Below, in pieces: positions 44,445 to 55,808 of a DNA stretch of 64,000 nucleotides. The DNA is from Lactuca virosa (lineage: Eukaryota > Streptophyta > Magnoliopsida > Asterales > Asteraceae). A program made the translations under genes and the position numbers. The stretch covers positions 31,464,270 through 31,528,269 of the forward strand of contig CAKMRJ010003334.1 in the NCBI GenBank assembly GCA_928212115.1. Direction: 5' to 3'. Under the pieces are notes generated by a model that was not told the origin of the DNA, ran no database searches, and saw only the letters and a program-made list of their open reading frames with translations. Numbering within the stretch: the first letter of the stretch is position 1; every line of letters starts with the position of its first letter.

Positions 44445-46634
44445 TGTAACATACACGTTTTGAAATCGTGTTTTGTAAATGTTAAAAGTAAATAATATTA
44501 TGAAATATTATGTGATATTGAGTATTGAGTTCTAACAGATAGTTTTAATTTCATGTGAAATAAAACTATGTTTAGAATCACTTAGAAAATATTGGAAGTC
44601 TTATGAGATTCCAAATAAAAGTCAAAATATCGAAATTTAACAAAAATATAAAATTTGAAATAAGTAAAATTTTATTATTCAAAGTTGTAGATAATTTCAT
44701 TAGAAGCATTTAGGCGAAAACCTCATCGAAATCCGAGTTATAACGAAGAAGTTATGACCAATCGAAGATCCGCGACAAAACCGACACGGCACCGAATGAC
44801 GTAAAAAGTGAGTTTTTGATAAACTACTTTTTAGCCTTGGTGATCTAAATGAAAGTCGTAGTATTTGTTAAACCGAGAATTTTCATAAAAAGAACGTCCA
44901 AATCTGACTTCGTATGAGGAAGTTATGATTTTTCTAAGTTTCGGAATAACAGTAAACAGCTAAAAACTCGAAATAAAGATCGAGCGATATTTAGCCGAAA
45001 CAATCTAAATGAGAATTGAAGGTCTCGTTAATAGTAGTGCAACGGTAAAAATACAGACGAAAACGGACGTCAGATGAAGAAGTTATGAATTTTTAACGGA
45101 TTTTCCTGTCCCGGTCTGTTAAAAATAATAATATTAAAAATAAAGTCAAAATTAGCCGACGGAGTCTAAAAGAAAGTTGTAGAGAATAATTTTTCCTACG
45201 CATGCATATAAAGAACGTCAAAAACGGAGCTCGTATGCGAAAGTTATGGATTTTAGAAGATTTTGGAACAAATTCCGAGAATTTTCACATGGATAAGATC
45301 GGCCACGTCACCTTGCTCCGAGCATGCAGCGTGTCCGACGTCGATGAGTTGTGCAGCCGAAAATCCGACACGCGTCTTTATCCGATTCGACCGAAGTCGC
45401 GGTCCTCTCCCCTTCCGATGCGTGGCGTCGCGGTGTAGCCTCCAAACTCGGACGCGTGCCTCCGTCCAAACCGAGCCACCTGTCGTCCGAACCTCGCCCC
45501 TTTTGCCGCGTGTACCGAGCCTCGCAGCCTCGCGCCGCCTGCCCCCTTCCTCTCGCTTCGGATCCGAGTCTTGCACCTATATAAAGGGTGCGAGACCTCC
45601 CGACCAGATTTAGAAAATTGCCACTTTTTCACCCCTAATTCCATATTTTAGCTATTTCCACTTCCCCCGAAGCCCCGGTATTATTTTCAACACCCGAAAT
45701 ACGTTTCGAAGTGCCCGAGAAGCTCGAGAAATTTATCTTTTCGGTTTGAAGCCCAACCCTTGCAGGGCCTGGTTTCCAAGAAAACTCCCGGTTTTCAAGA
45801 AAACTCCCGGTTTTCAACGAAGAAAGCTAATTATAGTAACGAAGTGCTGCCCAAATTACTATTTTAACCCCCGGTTATTTCACGATGAGTTCAATATTGG
45901 GACAATTTTATGTTATGTGTTATATGTTCAATGTGCTTTCCCATTTATTATGATAATGAGCTATACCTTTGACCACGAAGTGTATGACATAAGCATCACT
46001 TGGGTACTGGTATGTAGTCTTTGGCCATGAAGTGTATGACATAAGCATCACTTTGGCAATAGCAAAATACAAAGACAGGGCCGAAAGTCTGTGTATTGTA
46101 GCAAATTGATATTCTGAAATTATATTTTCTGCGTCACTTGGGCTGAAGTCTTATTGATGTATATCAAGTATTGAAATTGTTATGTCTCATTGATCGTATA
46201 TCTTTGAATCAGATTATTCGTTGATATGGAAAGCTTGTCATAAGATACTCACTTGTCTTTCTTGTTCCTTGTCCCTCTTTGCTTCTGTCATATTGATATG
46301 TATATGGCATAATGTTATATTGTAACTGTTATTGAACTCACTAAGTGTCACCCGCTTATCCCTCTCAATGTTTAAACTATTGCAGGTGATAAGCATCCAA
46401 TATAGTTTTATACTGGTAGAAGATGTAGAATAGATAATATTATAACTTTTGTAATGTATTCCTGGGAAAATATGTAATATATAAAACTTTGTAAAAATCT
46501 TAATAGTCGGTTTGTATCCAGTTTATGTAAATAAATTATCAATGTAAAATATTGTTTTATGAATATGCATGTAGCATGTTTTTGAGTAACAATGTTTTCA
46601 GAAATACATAAGTTTAGAAAGTTAGGGTCTTACA
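44445..46634 (+). mobile_element. Solo Gypsy-type LTR K
   Basis: TGTAACATACACG to AGGGTCTTACA, 2190 bp. The flanks are TCATC (44440-44444) and ACATC (46635-46639), one mismatch. Removing it rejoins unit J. It is related, in the opposite direction, to the LTRs of element L. It contains four GAAGTTATG modules (44748, 44918, 45079, 45238), a GC-rich promoter segment with TATATAAAG (45578-45586) and an imperfect TAAG..CTTA stem-loop (46342-46358) before TTGCAGGTGATAAG. Confidence 0.8.
45578..45586 (+). promoter_or_regulatory. TATA box of LTR K
   Basis: CACCTATATAAAGGGTG after 300 bp of GC-rich sequence. Overlapping frames on both strands of that segment (45253-45644) are compositional. Confidence 0.65.
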
Positions 46635-47069
46635 ACATCCGAACATCCCATTTGAACCGAGTAGTCTGTCGGAACCAAGTAGCTTTCACATCCATGTTGC
46701 TTTCGCATCCAAGCCCATAGGAACCAACAAGTAACCCAACACCAAACAACAGCCCATCGGATCGCATTCAAAGAGTCTGATTTGCATCCATTTACTAAGG
46801 ACTGCGATGGCTTGCGAACGTTCGCATCAGATCGCATCCAATCACACTATGAGGCTTACATTCGCATATGAAAACATTAGATTGTGATTCATTTCGACAG
46901 TTCGCACTGAGAAGGATTGGCTCGAAACTTAAACTCACTTCGGATTTGGAATTCATCTCGGAATTGGAACTCATCTCAGATTTGAAACTCATCTCGGACT
47001 GTGAACTTAGATTCATACCAAAAGGTTTCATGAGTGGAACAAGATAAGAGAGTTCTTTGAAAGAACTTA
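46635..47069 (-). repeat. Unit J, right copy
   Basis: Matches 42940-43400: frame 46795-47031 repeats SEMSSNSEMNSKSEVS and CECKPHSVIGCDLMR, with a similar GGATGCGAA zone at 46640-46720. It continues after the MITE with TAATCCCTAAGGGATTAAG (47935), similar to 43362-43382. Confidence 0.7.
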
Positions 47070-47927
47070 GGTGTTGTTTGTTTTTTTAGAGGCAAAAGAT
47101 ATGTAGTCTGCAGACCATATCTGCAGAACTTTGTAGTAGAAGAGGTGAACGAACCGTCTACAGTATGTACGAAGATGACTGTTTGTTTTTGAACGTCTAC
47201 AAACTGCTAAAATACTAACATTAAATATATTGCTTTTTTTAAACTTAAAAGAGTTTTTAATACTAAAATTAAAATAGTTCTAGGTTTATAACTAAAAGAT
47301 ATTATTTTTATTAGAATTGCTTTTAAATTCATTTCATTTAAAAAATTTCATATTGTAATCTTGATTGAAAATTTATGGATTTTGTTAACCTTATTTATAT
47401 TATTCATATTAAAATTGCATAATTACACAAAAGAGAAGTATCGTAATTGAGATTGCAACCCCAATAAAATTTAAATACAGTAAGACACTAACATCAACAA
47501 ATAAGATAATATGTACAAGAAATATCGTACGCTAACATTAACAAATAAATTAATATATAAAATCAATATGAAGTCAAACAGTTAATACGTGTGTAAAACA
47601 ACAACGAGGTTAGGAATATAGGTTTTTTTTAGATAAAAACTATCATTAGTTTGTAAATAAATTTTAAATTACATTTAATTGGTAATTGTTTTTTTAAAAC
47701 ACTACACATCGGTTAAAAGCTCTTGATATAAAATGAATAAAATAAGAATGATGTTTTTTTTTAAGTTAGAAGATGTACGAAGTAGTTAGAAGACTCTACT
47801 TCATATTTGCGCTAAGAAGAGGACGCACATACCTTTTTAAGTCTGCGAAGCCTAATGTCTGTGTGTGGTCTTCGCCACACAAACAAAAGATATCAAGAAG
47901 ATTTGCAGACAAAAAACAAACACCACC
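47070..47927. mobile_element. Harbinger/Tourist-type MITE
   Basis: 858 bp. The left end reads GGTGTTGTTTGTTTTTTTAG and the right end, reversed, GGTGGTGTTTGTTTTTTGTC. TTA lies at both sides (47067-47069 and 47928-47930), the 3-bp target of PIF/Harbinger elements. The host sequence reads through when it is removed. The interior is AT-rich with sub-terminal GTCTGCAGAC and GTCTTCGCC patches and no transposase. Confidence 0.8.
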
Positions 47928-47930
47928 TTA

Positions 47931-48157
47931 GAGATAATCCCTAAGGGATTAAGATTAAGGAATCCTTGGGGCATTCAAGAGAATAGGAATGATTAAGGAC
48001 CCAAAAAGATCATAAGAGATATTAGTAAGTCCGGATGAGTGTACCTACTACCCGGTAATGCTAGTAGGATGTTATTTCCTTTAAAAGATAGATGAGGGTA
48101 TGGTATAAGATGGGTCCGTTGGGTCTAGATGAGAACAAAATACTAAGGCATTAGAGT
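47931..48157 (-). other. Unit J-associated sequence between MITE and LTR M
   Basis: AT- and purine-rich, no gene. It ends with AGAGT (48153-48157), the left target copy of LTR M. Confidence 0.5.
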
Positions 48158-48560
48158 TGAGAATAGAGAGATGAAGAGTAGGTAAAGTATGAGAAGGCAT
48201 GCTAAGAGTCATAGATATGAGAAGAACAAAGTAAGAGATAGAGAAGAGCATGCATAGAGTGTAGAAAAGAGAATAGAAAGATTAGAAAATATAGAGTATG
48301 TGAAAGAATGAAAGAGAAGATATAATATATGCATAGTATTAGATGAGCCTGAGAAGGGGCTAAGATAAGGTAAGATATGAGTCTGAGAAGAGGCTAAGAG
48401 AGAGTAAGAGATGAGAAGAAAATATCAGAGAAAATAGAGTATGAGATGAAGGAATGGAATGCTAAGGCATGAGAAGAGATGGAAGGTAAAGAGATAGATA
48501 AGATGAAGAAGAGAACATAGTAGATAAGATGAGAAATGAGAAAAATTAAAGAGAAAATAG
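48158..48560. repeat. Purine-rich low-complexity tract in LTR M
   Basis: About 400 bp of GAGAAGAGATAGA-type sequence, with a direct repeat GAGAAGGGGCTAAGA / GAGAAGAGGCTAAGA (48351, 48384). Confidence 0.85.
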
Positions 48561-50253
48561 TAACCGAGATAGATATTATACTATTATTATTATTATCATC
48601 ATGAAATAGTAGATATATATCTTAACATATATAGAACCATATCTGGTTCGCATATCATATATCGTCAAATACGTTTTTACATATATTTTAGGCAATAAGA
48701 ATATAGCTCACATATAAACTCTTTTACAAATATTTAATAGTTTAATTAATACTTGTATTAAAATCATGTTAATAAAAGGATTATGCACTCACTTGATAAA
48801 AGTGGACGCCACAGAATTTGGGCAGAAATTTGCCTTGGTACTTTATCTTTTCCTCTGACGTGACCAAGGTTCACATTACTAAGTCTTAGTCTTATATTCC
48901 TGACGACTAATGATAGTCTAGATTGCTCACTAATCCCAATGTCTACATCAAGATCTATCAAGTAAGGAACAACCAGGTAGGATCACATCGGAGGTAGGGT
49001 TCGTTTGGTATATAGAGTATATTATTTGGAAATCTCACTTTAAACACCTCACTAAATCCAGCCTATACATCATCCTTGTAAGTAGATCAATCTGTATAAT
49101 GACTTGGAATCACTGACAAATCTTATTTATAAATTCATAACAATGACTATGAATATAAATATAAATTACACTAAAATAAAGTTGAGTATAATTTAACTTA
49201 TAAAAATTTCCTAAACAGAAATTCTTGAAATTGCGCTGGCAGTACTCCGGCCTGATAGCTATTAGTTTTCGGGCTCCTAGGGGCCTCAGGGCTTCGCCGA
49301 AGACTAAAACTAAGGGAAATCTAGGGCTAAACCAGGGAGAACTTGAGAGAAAGGCTATAGGGGTGAATTGTTAGCAACATATACAGAGAGCAAGTTATTT
49401 ATAGCCGTTTTCTAAAAGCGCACCGCACACACTGTTGGGGCACGCCACGCAAATGGTCGGTGTTCTGACGTGGCTTTGAATGAGTGATGACACGTGTCAG
49501 AAATCTGGTGGGTGTCAGATGCGCGCCGCGCATGCTGTTCGTGAGCGCGGCTGCGCGCAAATTTTTATAAAATCTTTAAAAACTCATATCTCCGTTTTTG
49601 ACACGTTTTATATTCACACGTAGCTATCGATGAGATCTACAACTTTCATTTAGACTCTGTATAATTTTGAGTATATTTTTATAGTTATATTTTTAACACG
49701 CTTAGACTGTTAAAGTCCGTTAAAAATTCATAACTCTTTCGTTCGACGTCCGTTCTCGACTCTCTTTATATCGACACACTCCTATTGAAGATATCTTTGA
49801 TTCCCGTTTAGATTAGTTTTTCTAACAATCGACCGATTTCCATTTCGATTTCTGAGTCGTACAATGATACACTGCAACTTCTAAAAATCATAACTTCCTC
49901 TCACGAAGTCAGATTTGGACGTTTCTTATATGCACGCTTTCGGTTTTACGAGCACTACGACTTTCATGTAGATCACTTAGGCTCATAATTAATCTATCAA
50001 AAATTTACTTTCTACGATACGCAGAGCCGTATCGGTTTAATCGCGAAATTTCGAAGAAGCATAACTTCTTCATACGAATTCGGATTTCAGCGTTCTTTAT
50101 ATGTACGTAATATTTGTCATATATACTATAATTTTGGGTAAGATTATTTATCCTAAATAATTTTCTATCAAAAAATCATATTTAACTCTTATTTTATCTT
50201 ATTTATCTGGTCCGGATCTGCAGACGATACACTGTGGTTTTTGGGACGTTACA
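48158..50253 (-). mobile_element. Solo Gypsy-type LTR M
   Basis: 2096 bp, TGTAACGTCCC..CTATTCTCA on the minus strand, with a perfect target duplication AGAGT (48153-48157, 50254-50258). The left 430 bp is almost all A and G on the plus strand. TATA-like GCTATAAATAAC lies at 49391-49402 (minus). It has CATAACTTC modules (about 49727, 49889, 50060) like K and L but a different start, so it is a related family. Confidence 0.88.
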
Positions 50254-50339
50254 AGAGTAGAACTTTGGAATTAGGTTTCGAGAACTCCTTGAGAATACTG
50301 CTTGTATTTAGTAAAACACATATTTTTCATGTGAATACA

Positions 50340-50538
50340 AAATGAATTGTAGGTTTGTTGTCGAATATTGTTGATAGTTTGGGTTTTGTTGATAGTGTTG
50401 GTATTGTTGATGGTTTGAGTTTTGTTGTCAGTTCTGGGATTCTAAAGAAGAAAATGAAATTTTATGATTAGAATCGTTTTGTTTGGATTTATGTTTTTGG
50501 TTAGAATTGTCTTGTTTTGATTTGCTTGTATAATACAT
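50340..50538 (-). pseudogene. Fragment resembling a Harbinger ORF1 (Gln/Asn/Tyr-rich head)
   Basis: On the minus strand from an ATG at 50538: MYYTSKSKQDNSNQKHK, later a stop, then QQNSNHQQYQHYQQNPNYQQ in the same frame. Upstream is a T/C-rich leader and TATATATA (50633-50641). Q/N/Y-rich N-termini are common in plant proteins related to the Myb-like ORF1 of PIF/Harbinger elements. The Myb domain is not present, so it is a 5' fragment. The four-fold TTGTTGATAGTTTGGG-type DNA repeat could alone explain the peptide. Confidence 0.35.
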
Positions 50539-50632
50539 TGAACGAAATTGAAGAGGTGTGGAAATGAATTGGATTGGGGAATTGAGAGAAATATAAAAGA
50601 ATTGATGGAATTGAAGAAATAAATTGTTTGGT

Positions 50633-50641
50633 TTATATATA
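50633..50641 (-). promoter_or_regulatory. TATA box upstream of the Q/N-rich fragment
   Basis: TATATATAAAC on the minus strand, about 95 bp before the ATG, followed by a CT-rich leader. Confidence 0.4.
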
Positions 50642-52485
50642 GATAAAAAAAATTTGAAAAAGAATTATTTAACCTATTTAACTAGGTCAATGGTCAAAGA
50701 CGACAAAGTTATGCATGCGTGTGAGGTCATGCAGCGGTCCTATTTCATTGGCTCATTGTCGGGACAGTCACCAAGATGGTAGCGTCGATATTGCCAACCC
50801 TGTTGCTTCCAAACCGAGCTACTTAATTTTGTCTAAGGTTGTAAGGTGTGGGCAATGCCGTTGGGCGTTTTTGTGACATGGACACCGGAAAACGTCGTGA
50901 AAGCGGCAAAAGGGGGTGGTGTTCCAGGCTAATAACGTCGCCGTGAAGAGAAAAACAGAGAGATGAAGAAGCGAGAAACGGGCCATTTCCTTTCGTTCCA
51001 GACTTGCAACGGCTGTTTTCTCATGACCGGGTCACAATAACACCAATGGGCGTCGGATCCTGACGTACCAGTAGGTACCAGAGGAGATCGCTATGATCGT
51101 TACTGTATTCGTATCGAAGAGATGCGACAAAGTGTTCGGATCATTGTGCAATGTCCTAATCAAATGCCTTGCACTCTAAAATAATATTGATAGCAACGAC
51201 CCAACCAAAATTTTGGATCGGCGACTTGTAAGGTCGAGACTAAATGCAATGTTTAAAAGGCACGTGTCAAATTCTGATGCACATGACATGGCTACGTGAA
51301 AATAATGCGTGGCAATATTCGAAAGATGTCTCGATAGTCGACACCATCTTTGTGAAATCTCATCATATCATATGTCACTTCTTGTCCCGACCAACTTTTA
51401 ACGACAAACGTTAGCATGAATGCCCATGCTCCGAGAAAAAAATAATATTTTTCCTATTCCAATAGTTATACAAAACGACAGTCGACTCCATCTCCATGTT
51501 TGTGAATATCCTCATATGTTATAAAAAATTATTTTTCTGAAAGCAAAATAAAATATAAGAACTCTTAATGAAAAGAAAAAACCAAAACTAAAGACGTCTT
51601 TGTTTCTTCGACCCCATAATAATTTGAAGGAACTAGAGGCACAATTGCCATAAAAAACGTGTTTAGTTGAAAAATCATTAGAATAGATTTTTGCTAAATT
51701 CTATAATGAATAAATTTATATATAAACCCAAAGTATTTAAATAACAATCCTTATCTTATATAAAAAAGACCAGGACCGGTCCAAACATATAGCGGGCCTA
51801 CGACAAAAAAAAATGGGTCCCAAAGTTAGAAATATAATAAAATTTAATTAGAACGTAAACACATCATTATAAAGTTAAAAAAACTTATTGTTAATATAAA
51901 AAAAAAACAATATGCGGACACAACATTACAAGAACAACATAAAAATACTTTTTCTAGCATTTTAGATGCAAAATTAATAATAATACTATCAAAATCAATT
52001 TTATCTAACATATATTTTCTCTATACATAATATTCCCAAACCGTTCGACATTTCTGTCTCTATGTCGTAGAAGCCTAATATGATATTTGATTCAAAGCAA
52101 GCTACAACTGTAAAATAAATTCAAAAACAAACAGTCAAACATAGAAAATTTAGAATTGAATTTAAACTTTTGAGTTCTGAATAATATATCTAAAAAAAAT
52201 ATTACCTTGTTAAGTAAAAAATATGAAACGTTGGTAGAAGATATAAAGAATCGACTCCGGTCTAGCCTCCAGAAATCTAAGACACAAACAAAATCAGGAA
52301 AAAAAACTATAAGCTTTCAGCATTTGGTTATATATCAGGACCAAGAATGTGAATAAAAATTAAAATGAGAAACAAACGGTCTAACATCAGGAAACTTAGA
52401 ACTGGATTTAACTTTTGAAATGAATAGAATATCTAGAAAGATATTACCATGTTAAGTAAAAAAAATCTGAAACTTAGGTAGAAGC
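50642..52485. other. Intergenic or decayed repeat sequence, no gene seen
   Basis: 50700-51180 has moderate GC with GGTGTGGGCAATGCCG (50850) and may be the end of a DNA transposon. The remainder is AT-rich. Two diverged copies of a module AAACAAACAGTCAAACAT..TAAGTAAAAAATATGAAAC occur at 52127-52250 and 52370-52490. Confidence 0.5.
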
Positions 52486-52660
52486 TGTAAACTAACAAGA
52501 CATAGAACGACTTGGGTTTCATATTATTATCAAATGAGAAGTACAAGATACAATGAAAGTAAAAGACATAATATATAGACTAGCTAATTAATGTTTCCTA
52601 GCTAATGGGACAATATAAAACCTAATACAAAATAAAGCCCAAAATCTAATTAGGCTAGCA
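52486..52660 (-). mobile_element. Element N 3' LTR (short), outer end uncertain
   Basis: It begins TGCTAGCCTAATTAG at 52660 on the minus strand, directly after the polypurine tract GTTTGAGGGGAGA (52661-52673). The other end could be 52486 (..TTTACA) or 52514 (..AAACCCA); the 5' partner is not in the window. Confidence 0.55.
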
Positions 52661-52673
52661 TCTCCCCTCAAAC

Positions 52674-53388
52674 TCACAATGCAACAACAATAAGCATTGA
52701 GAGTTTGTCACACAGAAAATAAAATCGAGGAGCGGTCAAAGGCTTCGTAAGAATATCAACAATCTGCAAGGTGGAAGGAACATAAGGAAGGGAGATAGTG
52801 CCCAACTAGAGATGATGACGTGTAAAATGACAATCAATCTCAATGTGTTTTGTGCGCTCATTAAACACTGAAATCTTGGCAATCATTATCACACTCTCGT
52901 TGTCATAATACAAAGGGGTAGGATGAGAGATGTGAACACCCATATCTACAAGAAGCCATCTCAACCAAACAATCTCACAAGTGGCGATAACCATGGCTCG
53001 ATACTCAGATTCTGTAGAAAAACGAGATATAACATCTTGTTTCTTACTCATCCATGATATCAATGAATCTCCAAGAAAATCACAATACCCAGTAGCGGAC
53101 TTACGATCATAAATATCATTATCCCAATTAGCATCACTATAGGCACGCAACTCAAGAGATGATGTAGATGGAAATAATAGGGTGCGAAACTAAGTACCAC
53201 GAAGGGGTTGTGACAAACTGGCAAACCACATGAACTGCATGAGTAATATTCGGTCTAGTGACAATCAGGTAAACCAAACTCCCTACAATGGTAAGATAAA
53301 GGCTTGGATCTAATAAGGGGACACCATCAGTTGGAGAATACTTTGCATTACTCTCTATAGGCGTAGGAACTGCCTGATTATCCGTGAG
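52674..53388 (-). pseudogene. Copia RNase H and connection region, element N
   Basis: 52806-53150 is open: AYSDANWDNDIYDRKSATGY, then ISWMSKKQDVISRFSTESEY and YYDNESVIMIAKISVFNERT. These keep the RNase H acidic residues of the family (SDxxW, E in STESEY, DN in YYDNES). The part before it (53151-53388) shows KYSPTDGVPLLDP and GSLVYLTVTRPNITHAVH, and then a deletion: the expected tether before LRGT..FRTLLFPS is missing and a stop replaces Gln. After 52806 a stop cuts the tail KPLTAPRF. Confidence 0.85.
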
Positions 53389-54825
53389 TCATGCGCGTTC
53401 AAACAAGTCTGAAATATGCTTCGTTTGAGATAAAAGATAACCCTTTGGAGACTGAGAAACTTCAATCCCCAAGAAATAACGTAGCAAACCCAAGTCTTTC
53501 ATAGCAAAACGGTGAGCCAAATCACGCTTTAAAGACTCTATACCATCACGATCATCACATGTAATAATCATGTCATCGACATATAAGGAAAGAATAATTC
53601 GACCTGCACTGATGCATCGAACAAATAGAGCCAAGTTATGGTTACTTGGCTTAAAACCAAGCGCAGTAATAACCGTAGAAAATTTATCAAACCAAGCACG
53701 AGGGGCTTGATTGAGGCCATATAGTGCCTTCCGAAGTCGACAAATTTCACCTAGTTGGTGAGCAATACCAGGGGGAGACATGTATACTTCCTCATGAAGA
53801 TCACCATTCAAGAACGCATTCTTGACATCCATCTGATAAATCTTCCATTGGTGAATGGAAGAAACTGCAATCAAGGTGCGAACAGTCGTCATTTTTGCAA
53901 CAGGAGCAAAAGTCTCCTCATAATCCATACCATACTTCTGTGAGTACCCTTTCACAACAAGTCCGGCTTTATAACGCTCAACAGATCCATCAGACTTTGT
54001 TTTGATTTTATATACCCAACGACAACCAATTGTGTGCTTTCCGGGCTGAAGCAGAACTAGATCCCAAGTATGAGTATGATAAAGAACTGCAAGTTCCTCA
54101 GCCATAACGGTCTGCCAAAGAGGATCAGAGACGACCTCTTTATAGGATGATGGCTCAGAGAGACGATGTACATTATCAATAAAGGAGGAAAATAATGGTG
54201 AGTAAGAAGAATAGACAAAGTCAGGAAGCTTTGTGGACTTCTTATTACGGTAAGGCCTCGATGGTGGGGGATCCTGATGATCTGTAAGCAGAGGATCAAC
54301 GACAGGTGGTGGATCAACGGCAGGTGGTGGATCAGTGGCAGGTAGTGGATCATCAATGTCCATGCTTAACGGATCAATAGTATGAAGCTCCTCTTGGGTT
54401 GCATCATGTGACTGAACAGGAATGCTATAGAACGGAATGTGCTCCAAAAAGGTGACATTGCGAGAGACATACAGTTTCTGATTTGATGGATCATAACACC
54501 GATAACCTTTCTGACCAATATTGTATCCCACAAATACACAAAGGGCTGATTTTGAAGACAACTTATCTCTCTCTACACGAGGCTTCAAGAGAGAACGGGT
54601 ACACCTAAAAACTCGTAATGAAGAATAATCTGGAAGTTGCCCTAACAACATTTCATAAGGAGACTTCCCCGAAGTATGCACAGTAGGAATGCGATCAATA
54701 ACGTAAGTGGCGGTATGGACAGCTTCTCCCCAAAACATATTAGGAACTTGAGCAGAAAGTAGCAAGCATCTTGCAATTTCTAGGAGATGTTGATGTTTTC
54801 TTTCTGCTAAGGGGTGTCTGTACAA
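53389..54825 (-). pseudogene. Copia integrase C-terminal part plus reverse transcriptase, element N
   Basis: 478 open residues. 1-130 are the end of the integrase and its Copia-specific tail (PLAERKHQHLLEIARCLL, GEAVHTATYVIDRIPT, FVGYNIGQKGYRCYDP). 150-190 is a Pro/Asp-rich linker (DPPPAVDPPPVVDP). 250-478 is the reverse transcriptase (RVT_2): WVYKIKTKSDGSVERYKAGL, QMDVKNAFLNGDLHEEVYM at 331-349, ALYGLNQAPRAWF, and the catalytic YVDDM at 415-419. The Asp residues needed for polymerisation are present. A stop follows ISDLFERA, and the start lies after a frameshift, so the whole polyprotein cannot be made. Confidence 0.92.
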
Positions 54826-55290
54826 GATGACTGATGCACAGTGCCATCAGATGCCAATAACTGTTTAAAATCATTGGAGGTAAATTCCCCTCCTAAATTA
54901 CACAGTAAACATTTTATGACATTAGAGTGTTGAGTCTTGACAAGAGCTCTGAAGACACTATATATGGTGAAAAAGTCAGACATGCACTTTATAAATTAAA
55001 CCCGCGTGTAGCGAGCGTAATCGTCAATGAATGAAACATAATAGTTAGCTCTAGATTTATAGGTGATCGGAGACGGACCCCACATGTCATAATGCACAAT
55101 ATCAAACGGAGCAACAAAATGAGTGACACTTTTATTATACGGTAAAGCAAAAATTTTCCCAATTTACAACCACAACAATCAGAAATATCATCAGTTTTTA
55201 AAGAACCCAACACACCAGTGGAAACCAAAAACTGTAAACGAGACGCCCACACATATCCCAAAAACCATAATGCCAAAGATAAAAAAAAGA
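54826..55290 (-). pseudogene. Copia GAG-pre-integrase and integrase core, frameshifted, element N
   Basis: ASRLQFLVSTGVLGSLKTDD and CCGCKLGKF belong to the zinc-binding pre-integrase region. In another frame follow FDIVHYDMWGPSP, ANYYVSFIDDYARY (catalytic Asp region) and NLGGEFTSNDFKQLL, where GGEF stands for the usual GGE(Y/F). At least one frameshift and one stop interrupt it. Confidence 0.8.
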
Positions 55291-55529
55291 CGACGACAGA
55301 TTTAAACGAAAAGACGACAAATTGACACTAGATGCAACAACATCAACAACATGTAACTGCTCTAAAAACATAAAGATCCCCAAGTCTACGGCCTATCCCA
55401 ATCACCCTCCAAGACCGAATGTCCTGTACACAACAGAATGAATCATAAAAAAAGACCCACAACCAGACTTACACAACTGACTGATCGAAGTAAGATTCAA
55501 AGCAAGTGTGGGAATGTAATAGACATCTG

Positions 55530-55808
55530 TTAAAGATATATAAGGAGTGACAATCGACCAACACCCTCTACTGACATAGGTGTAGCACTAGCAGACATAA
55601 CAGAGACAGGTGTGCGAGATGATAACGAAGAAAAAGATGACATATGTGGTGACATTTGATGAGATGCAATAGAATCCAATATCCACAATGATGAAGAAAT
55701 ACCTGAAGTGTTGGATGCAGACATGCCTGAATGAGACATGGAAGATGCCTTGGCAGTTGGATTGGCAGCAATGAACTGTTTGAACTGCTCAACAATATGT
55801 GGATCCAA
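55530..55808 (-). pseudogene. Copia protease region, element N
   Basis: LWILDSIASHQMSPHMSSFS aligns to the retropepsin signature WILDSGASxHM; the Gly after DS is Ile at residue 47, which should abolish the active-site turn. The N-terminal 30 residues are the spacer after the zinc knuckle. The C-terminal part leaves the frame. Confidence 0.75.

Noticed and set aside
45253..45644. Overlapping 77-116 codon frames on both strands in LTR K
   Set aside because: GC-rich promoter segment of the LTR; the matching region in LTR L (58587-58961) has different frames.
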